NCBI RefSeq assembly: GCF_001612965.1
Contig: NZ_BDBL01000061.1
Coordinates: 1-38,208 of the forward strand
DNA: 38,208 nt
DNA from: Nocardia kruczakiae NBRC 101016
Lineage (GTDB): Bacteria > Actinomycetota > Actinomycetes > Mycobacteriales > Mycobacteriaceae
Direction: 5' to 3'
Each line of letters opens with the position of its first letter. Within the stretch, counting starts at the first letter, position 1. This document shows, piece by piece, positions 24,351 through 32,851 of this stretch. Below the pieces are notes generated by a model. The model did not search any database. It had not been told where the DNA came from and saw only the letters and a program-made list of their open reading frames with translations. The translations under genes were made by a program, and so were the position numbers.

Positions 24351-25000
24351 GCGCTATCCCGACTCAGCGTCGCGATATCGCTGTCGCTCAGCCGCACCGG
24401 CTGCACGATGTCGCGCGCCCGCACCAGTTTCACCGCTCGATACAGCGGCCGCTCCTCCAGCCCGGCGTCACGAGCCTCGGCCCGCAACTGCCCGACCAGC
24501 AATCCGGACAACGCCAGCGCGGCGGCCAGCTCCGCGGACGAGAGCGCGTCGGCGAGCGTGCGCAACCCCAGGATGTGCAGTTCGCGTCCGCTGCCGGCAT
24601 CGGTGTACATCGCCAGCGGCACGGTCTGGGTCCGGCCACCGGCGGTGATCCGCAGCGCGATCCGGCTCAACCGCCCCGGGTACACGAGCACCTCGACACC
24701 TGTCGCCGCGGCGACGTCGAGCCGTCGCTGGCCCACCAGCGTCCGAGCCTCGATCACCGTGCCCGACAACCACATTCGCCGCCGCCGGACCGCCAGCGCG
24801 TAGATCGCCGTCGGCGCGCCGAGCACCCCGCCGACCACGATACCGGCCGGCCAGCTCACGACCAGCCCCACCACCACGCCGACGACGACACCCGCGCCGA
24901 TCGCGCCCAGCGCCAGCCGCCGCAGCATCGGCGCGTACAGCTCCGGGGCGATGAGGTCGAGGCCGACCGGTTGCGGCGCCGCGGAATTCGCGTCGTTCAC
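24344..25000 (-). CDS. Membrane-associated protein of unknown function
   Basis: 218 residues from a GTG at 25000 (VNDANSAAPQPVGLDLI). A longer open frame reaches into hisS and is not plausible. After a short tail there are two hydrophobic segments at about 33-50 and 53-68 (IGAGVVVGVVVGLVVSW and GIVVGGVLGAPTAIYALAV), then a basic RRRRMW patch and a soluble domain of about 145 residues with LVGQRRLDVAAATGVEVLVYPG and LHILGLRTLADALSSAELAAALAL. No family recognised. It is 91 bases downstream of hisS on the same strand and could share its transcript. The start has no strong ribosome site, so the exact start is uncertain. Confidence 0.72.
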   Translation of the reverse strand: MNDANSAAPQPVGLDLIAPELYAPMLRRLALGAIGAGVVVGVVVGLVVSWPAGIVVGGVLGAPTAIYALAVRRRRMWLSGTVIEARTLVGQRRLDVAAATGVEVLVYPGRLSRIALRITAGGRTQTVPLAMYTDAGSGRELHILGLRTLADALSSAELAAALALSGLLVGQLRAEARDAGLEERPLYRAVKLVRARDIVQPVRLSDSDIATLSRDSAA

Positions 25001-25091
25001 GAGGCCGCGCTCATCCGCGCGCGCCGCGCCGGGCAGGCCGCTGACCGGAAACCGATGCGCGCCACGGGATTCGAGACATCCTCGGACCGTA

Positions 25092-26369
25092 CTACCGTTG
25101 CCCGGCCAGCGCCGCCGACACCTGCGCCACGACCTCGGCGAGCGGGATCTGACGCTGGTCACCGGAGCCGAGGTCCTTCAAACCCACCTGCTCGTCGGCC
25201 AGATCACGGTCGCCCAGGACCAGCGCGAACGCCGCACCGGACCGGTCGGCCGCCTTCATCGCGCCCTTCACGCCGCGGCCACCGTAGGCGAGATCGACCC
25301 GGATTCCGGCCGCGCGCAGTTCGGCCGCGAGCACGACCAGCCGGGCCATCGCGGCCTCCCCCAGCGGCACGCCGAATACGTCGACCCGCGCCGGTTCGCC
25401 CGCGGCCTTACCCTCGGCCTGCAGCGCCAGCATGGTGCGGTCGACGCCGAGTCCGAACCCGATCCCGGACAGCGGCTGGCCGCCCAGTTCCGCCATCAGC
25501 CCGTCGTAGCGGCCACCGCCGCCGATACCGGACTGCGCGCCCAGGCCGTCGTGGACGAACTCGAAGGTGGTCTTGGTGTAGTAGTCCAGGCCACGCACCA
25601 TGCGCGGATTGATCACGTACGGCACGCCGAGCGCGTCCAGGTGGCTCAGCACCTGCTCGAAGTGGGCCTTCGCGGAGTCGGAGAGGTGGTCGAGCATCAG
25701 CGGCGCGTCGGCGGTCAGGGCGCGGACCTCCTTGCGCTTGTCGTCGAGCACCCGCAGCGGGTTGATCTCGGCGCGCCGGCGGGTGTCCTCGTCCAGCGGC
25801 AGCGCGAACAGGAATTCCTGCAGCAGTTCCCGATACTGCGGCCGGCAGGTCTCGTCGCCGAGCGAGGTGATCTCGAGCCGGAAGCCCTCGAGTCCCAGCG
25901 ACCGGAAGCCCGCGTCGGCGACGGCGATCACCTCGGCGTCCAGCGCCGGATCGTCGACGCCGATCGCCTCCACGCCCACCTGCTGCAACTGCCGGTAGCG
26001 ACCGGCCTGGGGCCGCTCGTAGCGGAAGAACGGGCCGGAATAGCACAGTTTGACCGGCAGCTGGCCGCGGTCGAGTCCGTGTTCGATCACCGCCCGCATG
26101 ACGCCCGCGGTGCCTTCCGGCCGCAGGGTCACACTGCGTTCGCCGCGGTCGGCGAAGGTGTACATCTCCTTGGTGACCACATCGGTCGATTCGCCCACCC
26201 CGCGCGCGAACAGCGCGGTGTCCTCGAACACCGGCAACTCCACATGCCCGTATCCGGCCAGTCGCGCGGCGCGTACGAGTCCGTCCCGTACCGCGACGAA
26301 CTCCGCCGAGGCGGGCGGCACATAATCCGGAATCCCTTTCGGGGCGGTGAAGCTGCTGGTCTTGGTCAC
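25092..26369 (-). CDS. hisS: Histidyl-tRNA synthetase
   Basis: 425 residues from a GTG at 26369 (VTKTSSFTAPKGIPDYVPP), preceded by a GGGGGAAA stretch; this is the standard length and start for actinobacterial HisRS, so the much longer open frame reaching into ppiB is rejected. Class II motif 2 is FFRYERPQAGRYRQLQQVGVEAIG. The two HisRS-specific motifs are RGLDYYTKTTFEF and SGIGGGGRYDGLMAELGG, and motif 3 is SGIGFGLGVDRTMLAL. The C-terminal anticodon domain has GGRGVKGAMKAADRSGAAFALVLGDRDL. Charges tRNA-His. Divergent from ppiB. Confidence 0.97.
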   Translation of the reverse strand: MTKTSSFTAPKGIPDYVPPASAEFVAVRDGLVRAARLAGYGHVELPVFEDTALFARGVGESTDVVTKEMYTFADRGERSVTLRPEGTAGVMRAVIEHGLDRGQLPVKLCYSGPFFRYERPQAGRYRQLQQVGVEAIGVDDPALDAEVIAVADAGFRSLGLEGFRLEITSLGDETCRPQYRELLQEFLFALPLDEDTRRRAEINPLRVLDDKRKEVRALTADAPLMLDHLSDSAKAHFEQVLSHLDALGVPYVINPRMVRGLDYYTKTTFEFVHDGLGAQSGIGGGGRYDGLMAELGGQPLSGIGFGLGVDRTMLALQAEGKAAGEPARVDVFGVPLGEAAMARLVVLAAELRAAGIRVDLAYGGRGVKGAMKAADRSGAAFALVLGDRDLADEQVGLKDLGSGDQRQIPLAEVVAQVSAALAGQR

Positions 26370-26440
26370 AATGGTCCAGTTTCCCCCACCCGGACACGGC
26401 AAGTCCAACCGGTTCACCCTCCACCGAGCCGAGCTGCGCA

Positions 26441-26446
26441 ATTGTA
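26441..26446 (-). promoter_or_regulatory. Likely -10 element for hisS
   Basis: TACAAT on the minus strand (26446-26441), in the 165-base divergent gap, about 70 bases before the hisS GTG. The -35 is weak (CCTAAC with 17-base spacing). Confidence 0.4.
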
Positions 26447-26534
26447 CGGAACGATCGGGGGAAGTTAGGGGTCGTCTCAGGAAGTGATGGCACACTCTTA
26501 TGCCGATACGCAACCGACACGGGAGGACCGGGTA

Positions 26535-27401
26535 GTGCCGACCAACGAACAGCGACGAGCGGCGGCCAAGCGCAAGCTGGAACGCCGACTGGAGCGACAG
26601 GCGCAGCGTGCGCGCAAGCGTAAGCAGCTGGCGATCGCCGGATCGGCGCTCGGTGTGGTCGTGGTCGTCGCGGCCGGCGTCGGGATCTACTACCTGACCC
26701 GCGGCGACGACACCCCCAGCGCCGCGGCCAAGACCCCCGACGCCTCGCTCTCGTCCACCCCGCAGGCCGCTGCGCCGCCGGAGGCCAAGCCGAAGACCGC
26801 GACCGTGAGCTGCTCCTACACCGATGGGGGGCAGGCCGCCAAGCCGGTGCACAAGCCCGAGCAGACCGAGGTCTCGACCACCGGCTCCCCGAAGGTCGCC
26901 ATCGACACCAACCGCGGGCCGATCGGCATTTCGCTCAACGCGGGTGAATCCCCCTGCACGGTCAACAGTTTCGTGAGCCTGGTGCAGCAGAAGTTCTACG
27001 ACGGCACCCCCTGCCACCGGCTGACCACCGGCGAGGGGCTGAAGGTGCTGCAGTGCGGCGATCCCAGCGGTCAGGGCAACGGCGGGCCGGGGTATGCCTT
27101 CCCCAACGAATACCCGACCGACCAATTCGCCCCCGGAGACCCCAACGCGCAGCGCGTTCCGGTGCAGTACAAGCGCGGCGTGGTGGCGATGGCCAACAGC
27201 GGCCCCGACACCAACGGCAGCCAGTTCTTCCTCGTCTACGGCGATTCCCAGCTGCCGCCGCAGTACACCATCTTCGGCACCGTCGACGAGGCCGGGCTGA
27301 AGACGCTCGACGCCATCGCCGAGGACGGCGTCGAGGATCCTTCGACCGGCGACGGCGCGCCGAAGCAGCCGGTCACGGTGAAGACGATGCAACTGAGCTG
27401 A
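26535..27401 (+). CDS. ppiB: Membrane-anchored cyclophilin-type peptidyl-prolyl isomerase
   Basis: 288 residues from the GTG at 26535, chosen because GGGAGGA lies 7 bases upstream and the protein then begins VPTNEQRRAAAKRKLERRLE, the usual start of the Rv2582 group; an ATG at 26484 lacks such a site. A basic cytosolic helix (residues 5-30) precedes one membrane segment (about 32-55). A Pro/Ala linker is followed by an extracytoplasmic cyclophilin domain from about 115. Cyclophilin motifs are FYDGTPCHRL (with the catalytic Arg), VLQCGDPSGQGNGGPGYAFPNE, and VAMANSGPDTNGSQFFLVYGD. Cysteines at SCSYTDGG, SPCTV, TPCHR and LQCGD could form two disulfides. It assists folding of exported proteins. 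Confidence 0.93.
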   Translation: MPTNEQRRAAAKRKLERRLERQAQRARKRKQLAIAGSALGVVVVVAAGVGIYYLTRGDDTPSAAAKTPDASLSSTPQAAAPPEAKPKTATVSCSYTDGGQAAKPVHKPEQTEVSTTGSPKVAIDTNRGPIGISLNAGESPCTVNSFVSLVQQKFYDGTPCHRLTTGEGLKVLQCGDPSGQGNGGPGYAFPNEYPTDQFAPGDPNAQRVPVQYKRGVVAMANSGPDTNGSQFFLVYGDSQLPPQYTIFGTVDEAGLKTLDAIAEDGVEDPSTGDGAPKQPVTVKTMQLS

Positions 27402-27414
27402 GCCCCCGGCGCGG

Positions 27415-27448
27415 CCCCGGATCCGCCTGCGATGGACCGGATCCGGGG
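27415..27448 (+). terminator. Terminator after ppiB
   Basis: CCCCGGATCC ... GGATCCGGGG, a perfect 10-bp stem with a 14-base loop, begins 13 bases after the ppiB stop and is followed by TT. Confidence 0.8.
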
Positions 27449-27478
27449 TTAGGCTGCCCTGCTCCGCGCTGGTAATCT
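27449..27478 (+). promoter_or_regulatory. Possible promoter of the 187-residue coiled-coil gene
   Basis: TAATCT (27473-27478) is a good -10 with a weak -35 TTAGGC 18 bases upstream (27449-27454), about 120 bases before the ATG at 27601. Tentative. The rest of the 152-base gap shows nothing recognisable. Confidence 0.3.
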
Positions 27479-27600
27479 CGTAGAACGGACTGCGCTGAAG
27501 GTGGGGCGCCGCCACGGCGAATCGACCGTTCGTGTGGCGGAGTCCGATACGAAGCATCAGAATCGTCCACAGAGACAACTGCAGCATCGGGGAGCAGGCA

Positions 27601-28164
27601 ATGGCCGAGGAACTCGACGACATCGGCCGCGAGACAGCGGCTTTGATGAGGCAAATGTTGCAGCTTGCGACACTGGTCGCACTGCGCACCCGCGAACGTG
27701 GTCAGCGGGAAGCCGAAGCGCGCGTGAAGGTCACCCAGGAACGGGTCAAGGAGACCCGCGAGCGGTTGCTGCGCGAGGCCCGCGAAGCCAAGGCGAAGGA
27801 TCCGCGCAACCTGGAATTGGCACGGATGCTCGAGCGCCCGGCACTGGCGCAAGGCATTTCGCTGGAGAAGGACCGCGAACGTGCACGGGTCGCGCGCACC
27901 CATACCGAGCGCCGGCCGGCGCGCGAACGGGAACTGACCCGGTACGACTCCCCCGAACGTCGGCAGGCGCTCGCAGCCCACCTGTCCCGGGTAGGAGTCG
28001 CGCCCGAACTGGCAGCGGTGCGCATGCTCATGGACGTCAGCCAGGCCCAGCCACCGCAGGCCGCCGTTCGCAGCCGGCCCCCGGAGCCGCCTCGGGTCAC
28101 CCGGGCGCGCGAACACGACGATCGGATGCGCGAACGCGAGCGTGGGCGCGAACGCGGGCGCTGA
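27601..28164 (+). CDS. Arg/Glu-rich coiled-coil protein of unknown function
   Basis: 187 residues from the ATG at 27601, with GGGGAGCAGG upstream; the frame is open further back but the ribosome site fixes the start. After MAEELDDIGRETAALMRQML there is a long charged helix (about 30-75, rich in Arg/Glu, with RERGQREAEARVKVTQERVK). Then come a basic linker and a small region with SPERRQALAAHLSRVGVAPELAAVRMLMDVSQ that could be a folded helical module, and finally an Arg-rich tail. There is no signal or membrane segment. It converges on the type IV secretion-like operon with a shared terminator. I do not recognise the family; a nucleic-acid-binding or accessory conjugation protein would fit the charge and position but is only inference. 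Confidence 0.75.
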   Translation: MAEELDDIGRETAALMRQMLQLATLVALRTRERGQREAEARVKVTQERVKETRERLLREAREAKAKDPRNLELARMLERPALAQGISLEKDRERARVARTHTERRPARERELTRYDSPERRQALAAHLSRVGVAPELAAVRMLMDVSQAQPPQAAVRSRPPEPPRVTRAREHDDRMRERERGRERGR

Positions 28165-28175
28165 TCGACCCCCGC

Positions 28176-28218
28176 ACGACTGTGCCGCCAACCCGGAACG
28201 GGGGGGCGACACAGTCGT
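28176..28218. terminator. Bidirectional terminator between convergent genes
   Basis: ACGACTGTG / CACAGTCGT gives a 9-bp outer stem, continued after one mismatch by CGCC / GGCG, and the + strand continues TT. It lies 11 bases after the 187-residue gene's stop and 41 bases beyond the DUF4913 stop. Confidence 0.8.
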
Positions 28219-28259
28219 TTCCGCGACAACCTGGGTAGATCGCGGCCCCGTCCGGCGGA

Positions 28260-28652
28260 TCAGCGCTTGTACAGCTCGGCCCCGTTGGGATCGGCGAACA
28301 GGTCGCGCTGGGGCGGATTGGTCGGGAGCGGACTGAGCATGTCCTTGTGACCGTTGCGCACGCTGCAGTACTTGAACGGCCCGCGCGGATCGAACAGCTT
28401 GCTCATATGCGGGTCGGCATGCTCGAGAAACCAGGCACTCATTCCGGTCTGGCCGTCCTGACGCAGATATTCCCATGCGTGCCACAGCGCGTCGAGGCGC
28501 AATGCCGCCTCGGGGTGCTTCCACCACTCCGGGCACCACACCGTATCGGTGAGGTCAGTGACCTGCCGCCGATAGACGTCTTTCAAGAAGCTCTCCACGA
28601 ATTCGCCCACGTTCGCGTAGTACGTGGCGTTGGCCTCGGTTTGGTCGTTCAC
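28260..28652 (-). CDS. DUF4913 protein
   Basis: 130 residues, GTG start at 28652 overlapping the coupling-protein stop by 4 bases (GTGA). The core YYANVGEFVESFLKDVYRR ... WCPEWWKHPEAALRLDALWHAWEYLRQD ... GMSAWFLEHADPHMSKLFDPRGPFKYC is the signature of DUF4913, small proteins that recur in actinobacterial conjugative and phage-related loci. The many conserved Trp/His residues suggest a compact folded domain. It is the last gene of the leftward secretion operon. Role unknown; a function tied to the coupling ATPase is inferred from the overlap. Confidence 0.85.
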   Translation of the reverse strand: MNDQTEANATYYANVGEFVESFLKDVYRRQVTDLTDTVWCPEWWKHPEAALRLDALWHAWEYLRQDGQTGMSAWFLEHADPHMSKLFDPRGPFKYCSVRNGHKDMLSPLPTNPPQRDLFADPNGAELYKR

Positions 28653-30484
28653 AGCGGGCGAACCTCCTCGGGCTGTCCATACGTCGCGGGCGGCTCACCG
28701 GGCATCGATCCGCCGTCGAGGACGGTCCGCTCGCCCACGAGATCGCTCATGGTCGTGCGACGCTGCGGATCATGCTGTTCGATCGACTTGCGCACCTCGG
28801 CAGCGTACTCCCCTTCCCACCACGGCACGGTACGCACGAGCACCGCCGGCGACCCCGAGGAGAACACCACGGCACGCCCGCGCGGCAAGGTCGCCAGCGC
28901 ATTCGCGTTGAGAGTGCGGGACGAGCCGAGTGATCGCGAATAGCTCTTGCCGCCCTTCGATTCCGAAACCGACGACGAGATGGAGTCGTAGTCGCCGATT
29001 GCCTCGGAGCGCGCGGCCAGGAATGCCATATCGTCGACGCCGGGTCCGAGCACCTTGATATTGGCTGCCGCCCACAGCGCCTCCATCCCGGCCTGCCCCC
29101 AGCACCGCACACCCTGCGCCCACGACTGGAGAACGGTCATCACGACGATGCCGCGAGATCCGAAGTGGCTGTACTGCTTCGGTAGATCCTTCCAGCGCAC
29201 GATGTTGGCCGCCTCGTCGAGCACGGCGAGCAGCGGAATGGAGAGCCGGCCCATATGTTCGTGGGTCGCCTTGCGCATCGCGACGTCGACGACGGCCTCG
29301 GTGAGAGCACTGACGAGCGGGCCGGCCGAACCGCGCCCCTCCAGCGACAGGCAGTACAGGGTTCCATTGCGGTTCAGGAAGTCCCATTCGTCGAACTGGT
29401 AACGGTCGGCGCCCGGCGTCACCCACTGATGCACATTCGACAGCTTCAGGCACCGCACCATCTTCTTCGCCGTACCGAAAATGCTGTCCCGGAGCCGTTC
29501 GGCGGCGTTGTACTGCTGTGCCAAACCCGAGGCCACGTAATGGTGTCCGGCAGCGCGCAACAACTGGACCGATTCGGTGTCGGTCGGATCCGTCACCCAG
29601 TCCCATATCTGAGTGATCGGCCGGTTGGCCACGGCTGCCGCGAGGAACATGCCCGCGAGCAGATCTTCGGCCTCCGGGTCGAAGAAGCTGTCGGGCGTAC
29701 CGTCACCACCGTCGTCGGCGTCGGCGAAGTGCCCCGCGAGGCGAGCCGCCCGCATCTCACATCCTTCGTGCCGGGCGTCCACCCAGGCCAGCGGATCCCA
29801 GAACCAGAGGGCACGCTCTTCGCCCGCCACGCCCTGTGGGTCGAAGACGAAGGTGCGAGACCCCTTGCCCTCCCGCACATCCCGGGTCGCGTCGACCACA
29901 TCGCGTTTGTTGGAGGTGACGAGCACCGGGCCGATCGCGGACAGGATCGCCGGGATCACACGCGCGGAGGTCTTACCCTGGCGCGGACCCCAGATGTCGA
30001 GATGCAGATCCTCGTAGGAGCCGAACAGCATCACACCGTCGATCACCCCGACACCGATCGGCACGCCGGGCGAATCCTCGTAGCCGAGACGGACGCCCAG
30101 TTGCTGGGCCTTGTCCCGGACCCCGGCCTCGGTGAGTGCCGCGATCGCCCCGCCGCTGCCCATGTATTGGGCTTTGTCGTCGACGGGCAGCTTCCCGCGG
30201 CTGCGGCGCTTCTTCATCTCCCGCCGCACGAACACGAGGCCGGCGACGACCAGCACGACGAGCAGCACGATCACCGTGGAAGCGGTCGGCCACGTCAGTT
30301 GTCCGCGGGCAATCTTCGCGATGCAGGCGATCGGGTTGATCGGTACGTCCTGGGGCACCGTCGACAGCTTGTTGCCCAGATGCAGTGCGACCCAGAGGGT
30401 GCCGACCACCGCGAAACCGATGTAGATCAGATACAGGGCGAGGTCCGGTCCCGGATCGGCCGGGTCCTTCACCTTCTTCGCCAT
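28649..30484 (-). CDS. VirD4/TcpA-type type IV secretion coupling ATPase
   Basis: 611 residues, ATG at 30484 with an AGGAGG ribosome site. Two membrane segments (about 16-38 and 68-86) are followed by RREMKKRRSRGK and the cytosolic motor. Walker A is GPRQGKTS (166-173), Walker B is LLAVLDEAANI (near 420), and GIVVMTVLQSWAQG is the usual sensor region after it. RFxFDPQG-like FVFDPQGVAGEE and PDSFFDPEAEDLLAGMFLAAAV are typical of TraG/TraD-family proteins in actinobacteria. Coupling proteins bring DNA or protein substrates to the channel. Its stop overlaps DUF4913, so the two are coupled. Confidence 0.9.
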   Translation of the reverse strand: MAKKVKDPADPGPDLALYLIYIGFAVVGTLWVALHLGNKLSTVPQDVPINPIACIAKIARGQLTWPTASTVIVLLVVLVVAGLVFVRREMKKRRSRGKLPVDDKAQYMGSGGAIAALTEAGVRDKAQQLGVRLGYEDSPGVPIGVGVIDGVMLFGSYEDLHLDIWGPRQGKTSARVIPAILSAIGPVLVTSNKRDVVDATRDVREGKGSRTFVFDPQGVAGEERALWFWDPLAWVDARHEGCEMRAARLAGHFADADDGGDGTPDSFFDPEAEDLLAGMFLAAAVANRPITQIWDWVTDPTDTESVQLLRAAGHHYVASGLAQQYNAAERLRDSIFGTAKKMVRCLKLSNVHQWVTPGADRYQFDEWDFLNRNGTLYCLSLEGRGSAGPLVSALTEAVVDVAMRKATHEHMGRLSIPLLAVLDEAANIVRWKDLPKQYSHFGSRGIVVMTVLQSWAQGVRCWGQAGMEALWAAANIKVLGPGVDDMAFLAARSEAIGDYDSISSSVSESKGGKSYSRSLGSSRTLNANALATLPRGRAVVFSSGSPAVLVRTVPWWEGEYAAEVRKSIEQHDPQRRTTMSDLVGERTVLDGGSMPGEPPATYGQPEEVRPL

Positions 30485-30520
30485 CTCGCCTCCTGAGGTG
30501 ACCGAGTATGTGGCCGTGGC

Positions 30521-31141
30521 TCAACGGAATCCGTCGAGCCGCCAGCCGTCGGGGGTGCGGACGACGGTGGCGATCACCGTCGTGGGGGGTAGCGTCTCGC
30601 GGGAACCGTCGGAGTGCACGGCGGTCTGCTCGATACCGATTTTGAACTGCTGGTGGTCCGAATCGCCGTTGCCCGGGGCCTGTTCGCCGGAGGCGAAGGT
30701 GAACGCCTCCACGCGCACGCCCGAACGCCCCCATTCGGCCCAGCGCAGTGTCGGTTTCGGAGTCTCCTCCCCCGGCGGGACGTCGAGCGTGCGAAGCAGG
30801 CTGGGGCCCAGCCACTTCCGCGCCCGGGCCAGCGACGCTCCCTGCGCCTCGGTCGCCGGGTACCAGGTGAAGATCTCGCGCAGGGCGGCGACGGCGACAC
30901 CGTCGGGAGTGCCGGGATCGGGTGCCGGAGCGGCCTCGAGCTGACGCGGCGTCGACGTGGCCGACGCCGGTGGTTCGGCCTGCTCGGACCCTCCCGCGCA
31001 GCCGGACAGCAGTGCGACGCTCACCACCAGCATCACCACCAGGTTCGCGGAGACGGCCCGTGCCGTAGGTCGGCGGCCCGGCGCCCGGAACGCCGGGCGC
31101 TGTCTCCAGGTTATCGGTCCCGCACCGCGTCGTGTCGTCAC
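30521..31141 (-). CDS. Lipoprotein of the type IV secretion operon (possible VirB8/TcpC-like fold)
   Basis: 206 residues, GTG start at 31141, overlapping the upstream hydrolase stop by 4 bases (GTGA). The N-region is long and basic, then VVMLVVSVALLSGC gives a lipobox LLSGC with Cys48. The mature protein has a Ser/Pro/Ala linker, then a ~120-residue domain starting VAVAALREIFTWYPATEAQGASLARARKWL, ending VIATVVRTPDGWRLDGFR. That ending is typical of NTF2-like assembly proteins used by conjugation machines (VirB8, TcpC), which is why that fold is suggested, though not proved. A shorter start at the internal Met near residue 37 would also keep the lipobox. Confidence 0.75.
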   Translation of the reverse strand: MTTRRGAGPITWRQRPAFRAPGRRPTARAVSANLVVMLVVSVALLSGCAGGSEQAEPPASATSTPRQLEAAPAPDPGTPDGVAVAALREIFTWYPATEAQGASLARARKWLGPSLLRTLDVPPGEETPKPTLRWAEWGRSGVRVEAFTFASGEQAPGNGDSDHQQFKIGIEQTAVHSDGSRETLPPTTVIATVVRTPDGWRLDGFR

Positions 31142-32841
31142 AACACCCTCCGTAACCGCGCGTCACCGGGGACGGGCGCCTCGCTCACGCCCGAGGGGTC
31201 GGCGGCACGAATCATCCGGCCGTTGCCGGCGTAGATGCCGACCTCGGCCGGGCCGCGCAACCCGAAGCGGGAGAACACCAGATCGCCCGGCTGGGCGTTG
31301 CGCATCGGCACCTCGGCCCCCGCCTCCCACTGTTGTTCCGCGGTCTGCGGCAACGTCTTCGCGCCCGAGGAGGCCGCGAACACCGCGGCCGAGGTCAGGC
31401 CGGGACCGTCCAGTCCACCGCCGGTCGGCCCCTGCGGACCACCGCCACCCCACACGTACGGGGTGCCGATCCACTGCTGTGCCGCGGCGAGGATGTCGGC
31501 GCCCGCCGAACCGTGGCCCGGCTGGAATCGGCCCATCGATCCGGGCGCCCGGTACTGCGCCTCCATGGCGAGGATATTCGTGACGTAGGGCCGCGTTTCG
31601 GAGAAGTGCGCGGCAACCTGATTGGGCATCCCCCCCGAGGCGAGGACCGCACCCTCGCCGGCGTTGTAGGCGGCCAGCGACAGCGGCACCACATCGCCGT
31701 GCACCTTGCCCTCGCCGATCCACCGCTCGACCTGATGGGCGATCGAACACATGTAGCGCCCCTGGGCGATGATCGCGTCGCCGTCGTCCCACAGGCTGGC
31801 CTGCCCGTTGCCGTCGGCGTCGAGCAGGTACGGGCGTCCGTCGTCGGGATCGGTGGCCCGGGCCGTGGTGGGCAGGAATTGGGCCAGTCCCTCGGCGCCG
31901 GCGGGCGAGGTGAGCCCGCGCTGGAATCCGGATTCCTGACGGCCCTGGGCCGCCAGCACCGACGCGGTGATCTCCGGGCAGAGCGAACCCGCACGGCGAT
32001 ACCAGATTTCGAGCTCCGGCGGCACCTTACCGTCGGCGAGTGCACCGCCGGCGCTGCCGAATCCCCGGCTGCACAGCGGGTTCGCCGAATACGGGAACGC
32101 GCCACCGCCGCTGGGCGTCAACGCGCCGTCGAGCCACGGCAGCGGATCGATCTGATGCCCGCCCGTCAGGCGCCCGCCGGGCACTATTTCGAAATGCAGG
32201 TGCGGACCGGTGGATTCGCCCGCCGATCCGACCGCACCGACCTCCTGACCGGCTCGCACCCGCTGCCCGACCCGCACCTTCACCCCGCTCGCCCACTCGT
32301 GGCCGTAGACGGCGGAGAAGGGGCGTCCGTTGACGTCGACGGAGTCGATCACGATCCAGTTGCCGAAACCCGACGCGGGACCGGCGGCGACGACGACACC
32401 GTCGGCCACCGCGAACTCCGGGGTGCCGTCCGGTGCGGCCAGATCCACGCCGAGATGGGTGCCGCCGCGGGCGCCGAACGTGTCCGACACCGTGAACGAT
32501 CCGCCCGGCAGCGGCCAGGTGCGCCGGATCGGCGCGATTCCCGCGGCCAGCGACGGCGCGGCAGTGGCACTCGGATTCGCTTGTGCCGCAGGGATATCGG
32601 CGACACTGGGAGTAGCCGAGGTCGAGCCGCGCGGGTCGGTGGTCGCGGCCGGTGTGGTGGAACCCGATTCCGTCGCCCGCGCCGCCCACGGCGCACCGGA
32701 GGTGTCCGGCAGTCCCGAACCGGGCGTGGTCGGCTGATCGGCGCACGGATCCTCCGAGGAGGGCAGCACGATCACCACCACGAGAGTGATCAGAGAGACG
32801 ACACCGCCGAGCACGAGAGCGGTGAGGGTTCTCGCGTTCAC
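31138..32841 (-). CDS. Three-domain peptidoglycan hydrolase (M23, lytic transglycosylase, degenerate NlpC/P60)
   Basis: 567 residues. One membrane anchor (about 6-26) is followed by a Ser/Thr/Pro linker. Domain 1 (about 110-225) is LytM/M23 with HLGVD near 129, YGHEW, and HLHFE near 215, all zinc ligands kept. Domain 2 (about 280-420) is a soluble lytic transglycosylase with the catalytic Glu in GRQESGFQ near 302, GLAQFLPTTA and LAAYNAGEGAV. Domain 3 (about 445-567) has the NlpC/P60 layout GTPYVWGGGGPQGPTGGGLDGPGLTSAAVF and AEVGIYAGNGRMIRA, but the catalytic Cys of DCSGL is replaced (DGPGL) and the catalytic His of HVGIY is Glu. The enzyme would open peptidoglycan for the secretion channel; the third domain looks non-catalytic and probably binds. 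ATG at 32841. Confidence 0.92.
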   Translation of the reverse strand: MNARTLTALVLGGVVSLITLVVVIVLPSSEDPCADQPTTPGSGLPDTSGAPWAARATESGSTTPAATTDPRGSTSATPSVADIPAAQANPSATAAPSLAAGIAPIRRTWPLPGGSFTVSDTFGARGGTHLGVDLAAPDGTPEFAVADGVVVAAGPASGFGNWIVIDSVDVNGRPFSAVYGHEWASGVKVRVGQRVRAGQEVGAVGSAGESTGPHLHFEIVPGGRLTGGHQIDPLPWLDGALTPSGGGAFPYSANPLCSRGFGSAGGALADGKVPPELEIWYRRAGSLCPEITASVLAAQGRQESGFQRGLTSPAGAEGLAQFLPTTARATDPDDGRPYLLDADGNGQASLWDDGDAIIAQGRYMCSIAHQVERWIGEGKVHGDVVPLSLAAYNAGEGAVLASGGMPNQVAAHFSETRPYVTNILAMEAQYRAPGSMGRFQPGHGSAGADILAAAQQWIGTPYVWGGGGPQGPTGGGLDGPGLTSAAVFAASSGAKTLPQTAEQQWEAGAEVPMRNAQPGDLVFSRFGLRGPAEVGIYAGNGRMIRAADPSGVSEAPVPGDARLRRVL

Positions 32842-32851
32842 CGCGCACCCG

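Noticed and set aside
26370..27689. A hisS reading frame extended by ~440 codons upstream
   Set aside because: The extension is antisense to ppiB and lacks any HisRS similarity; the GTG at 26369 gives the normal length.
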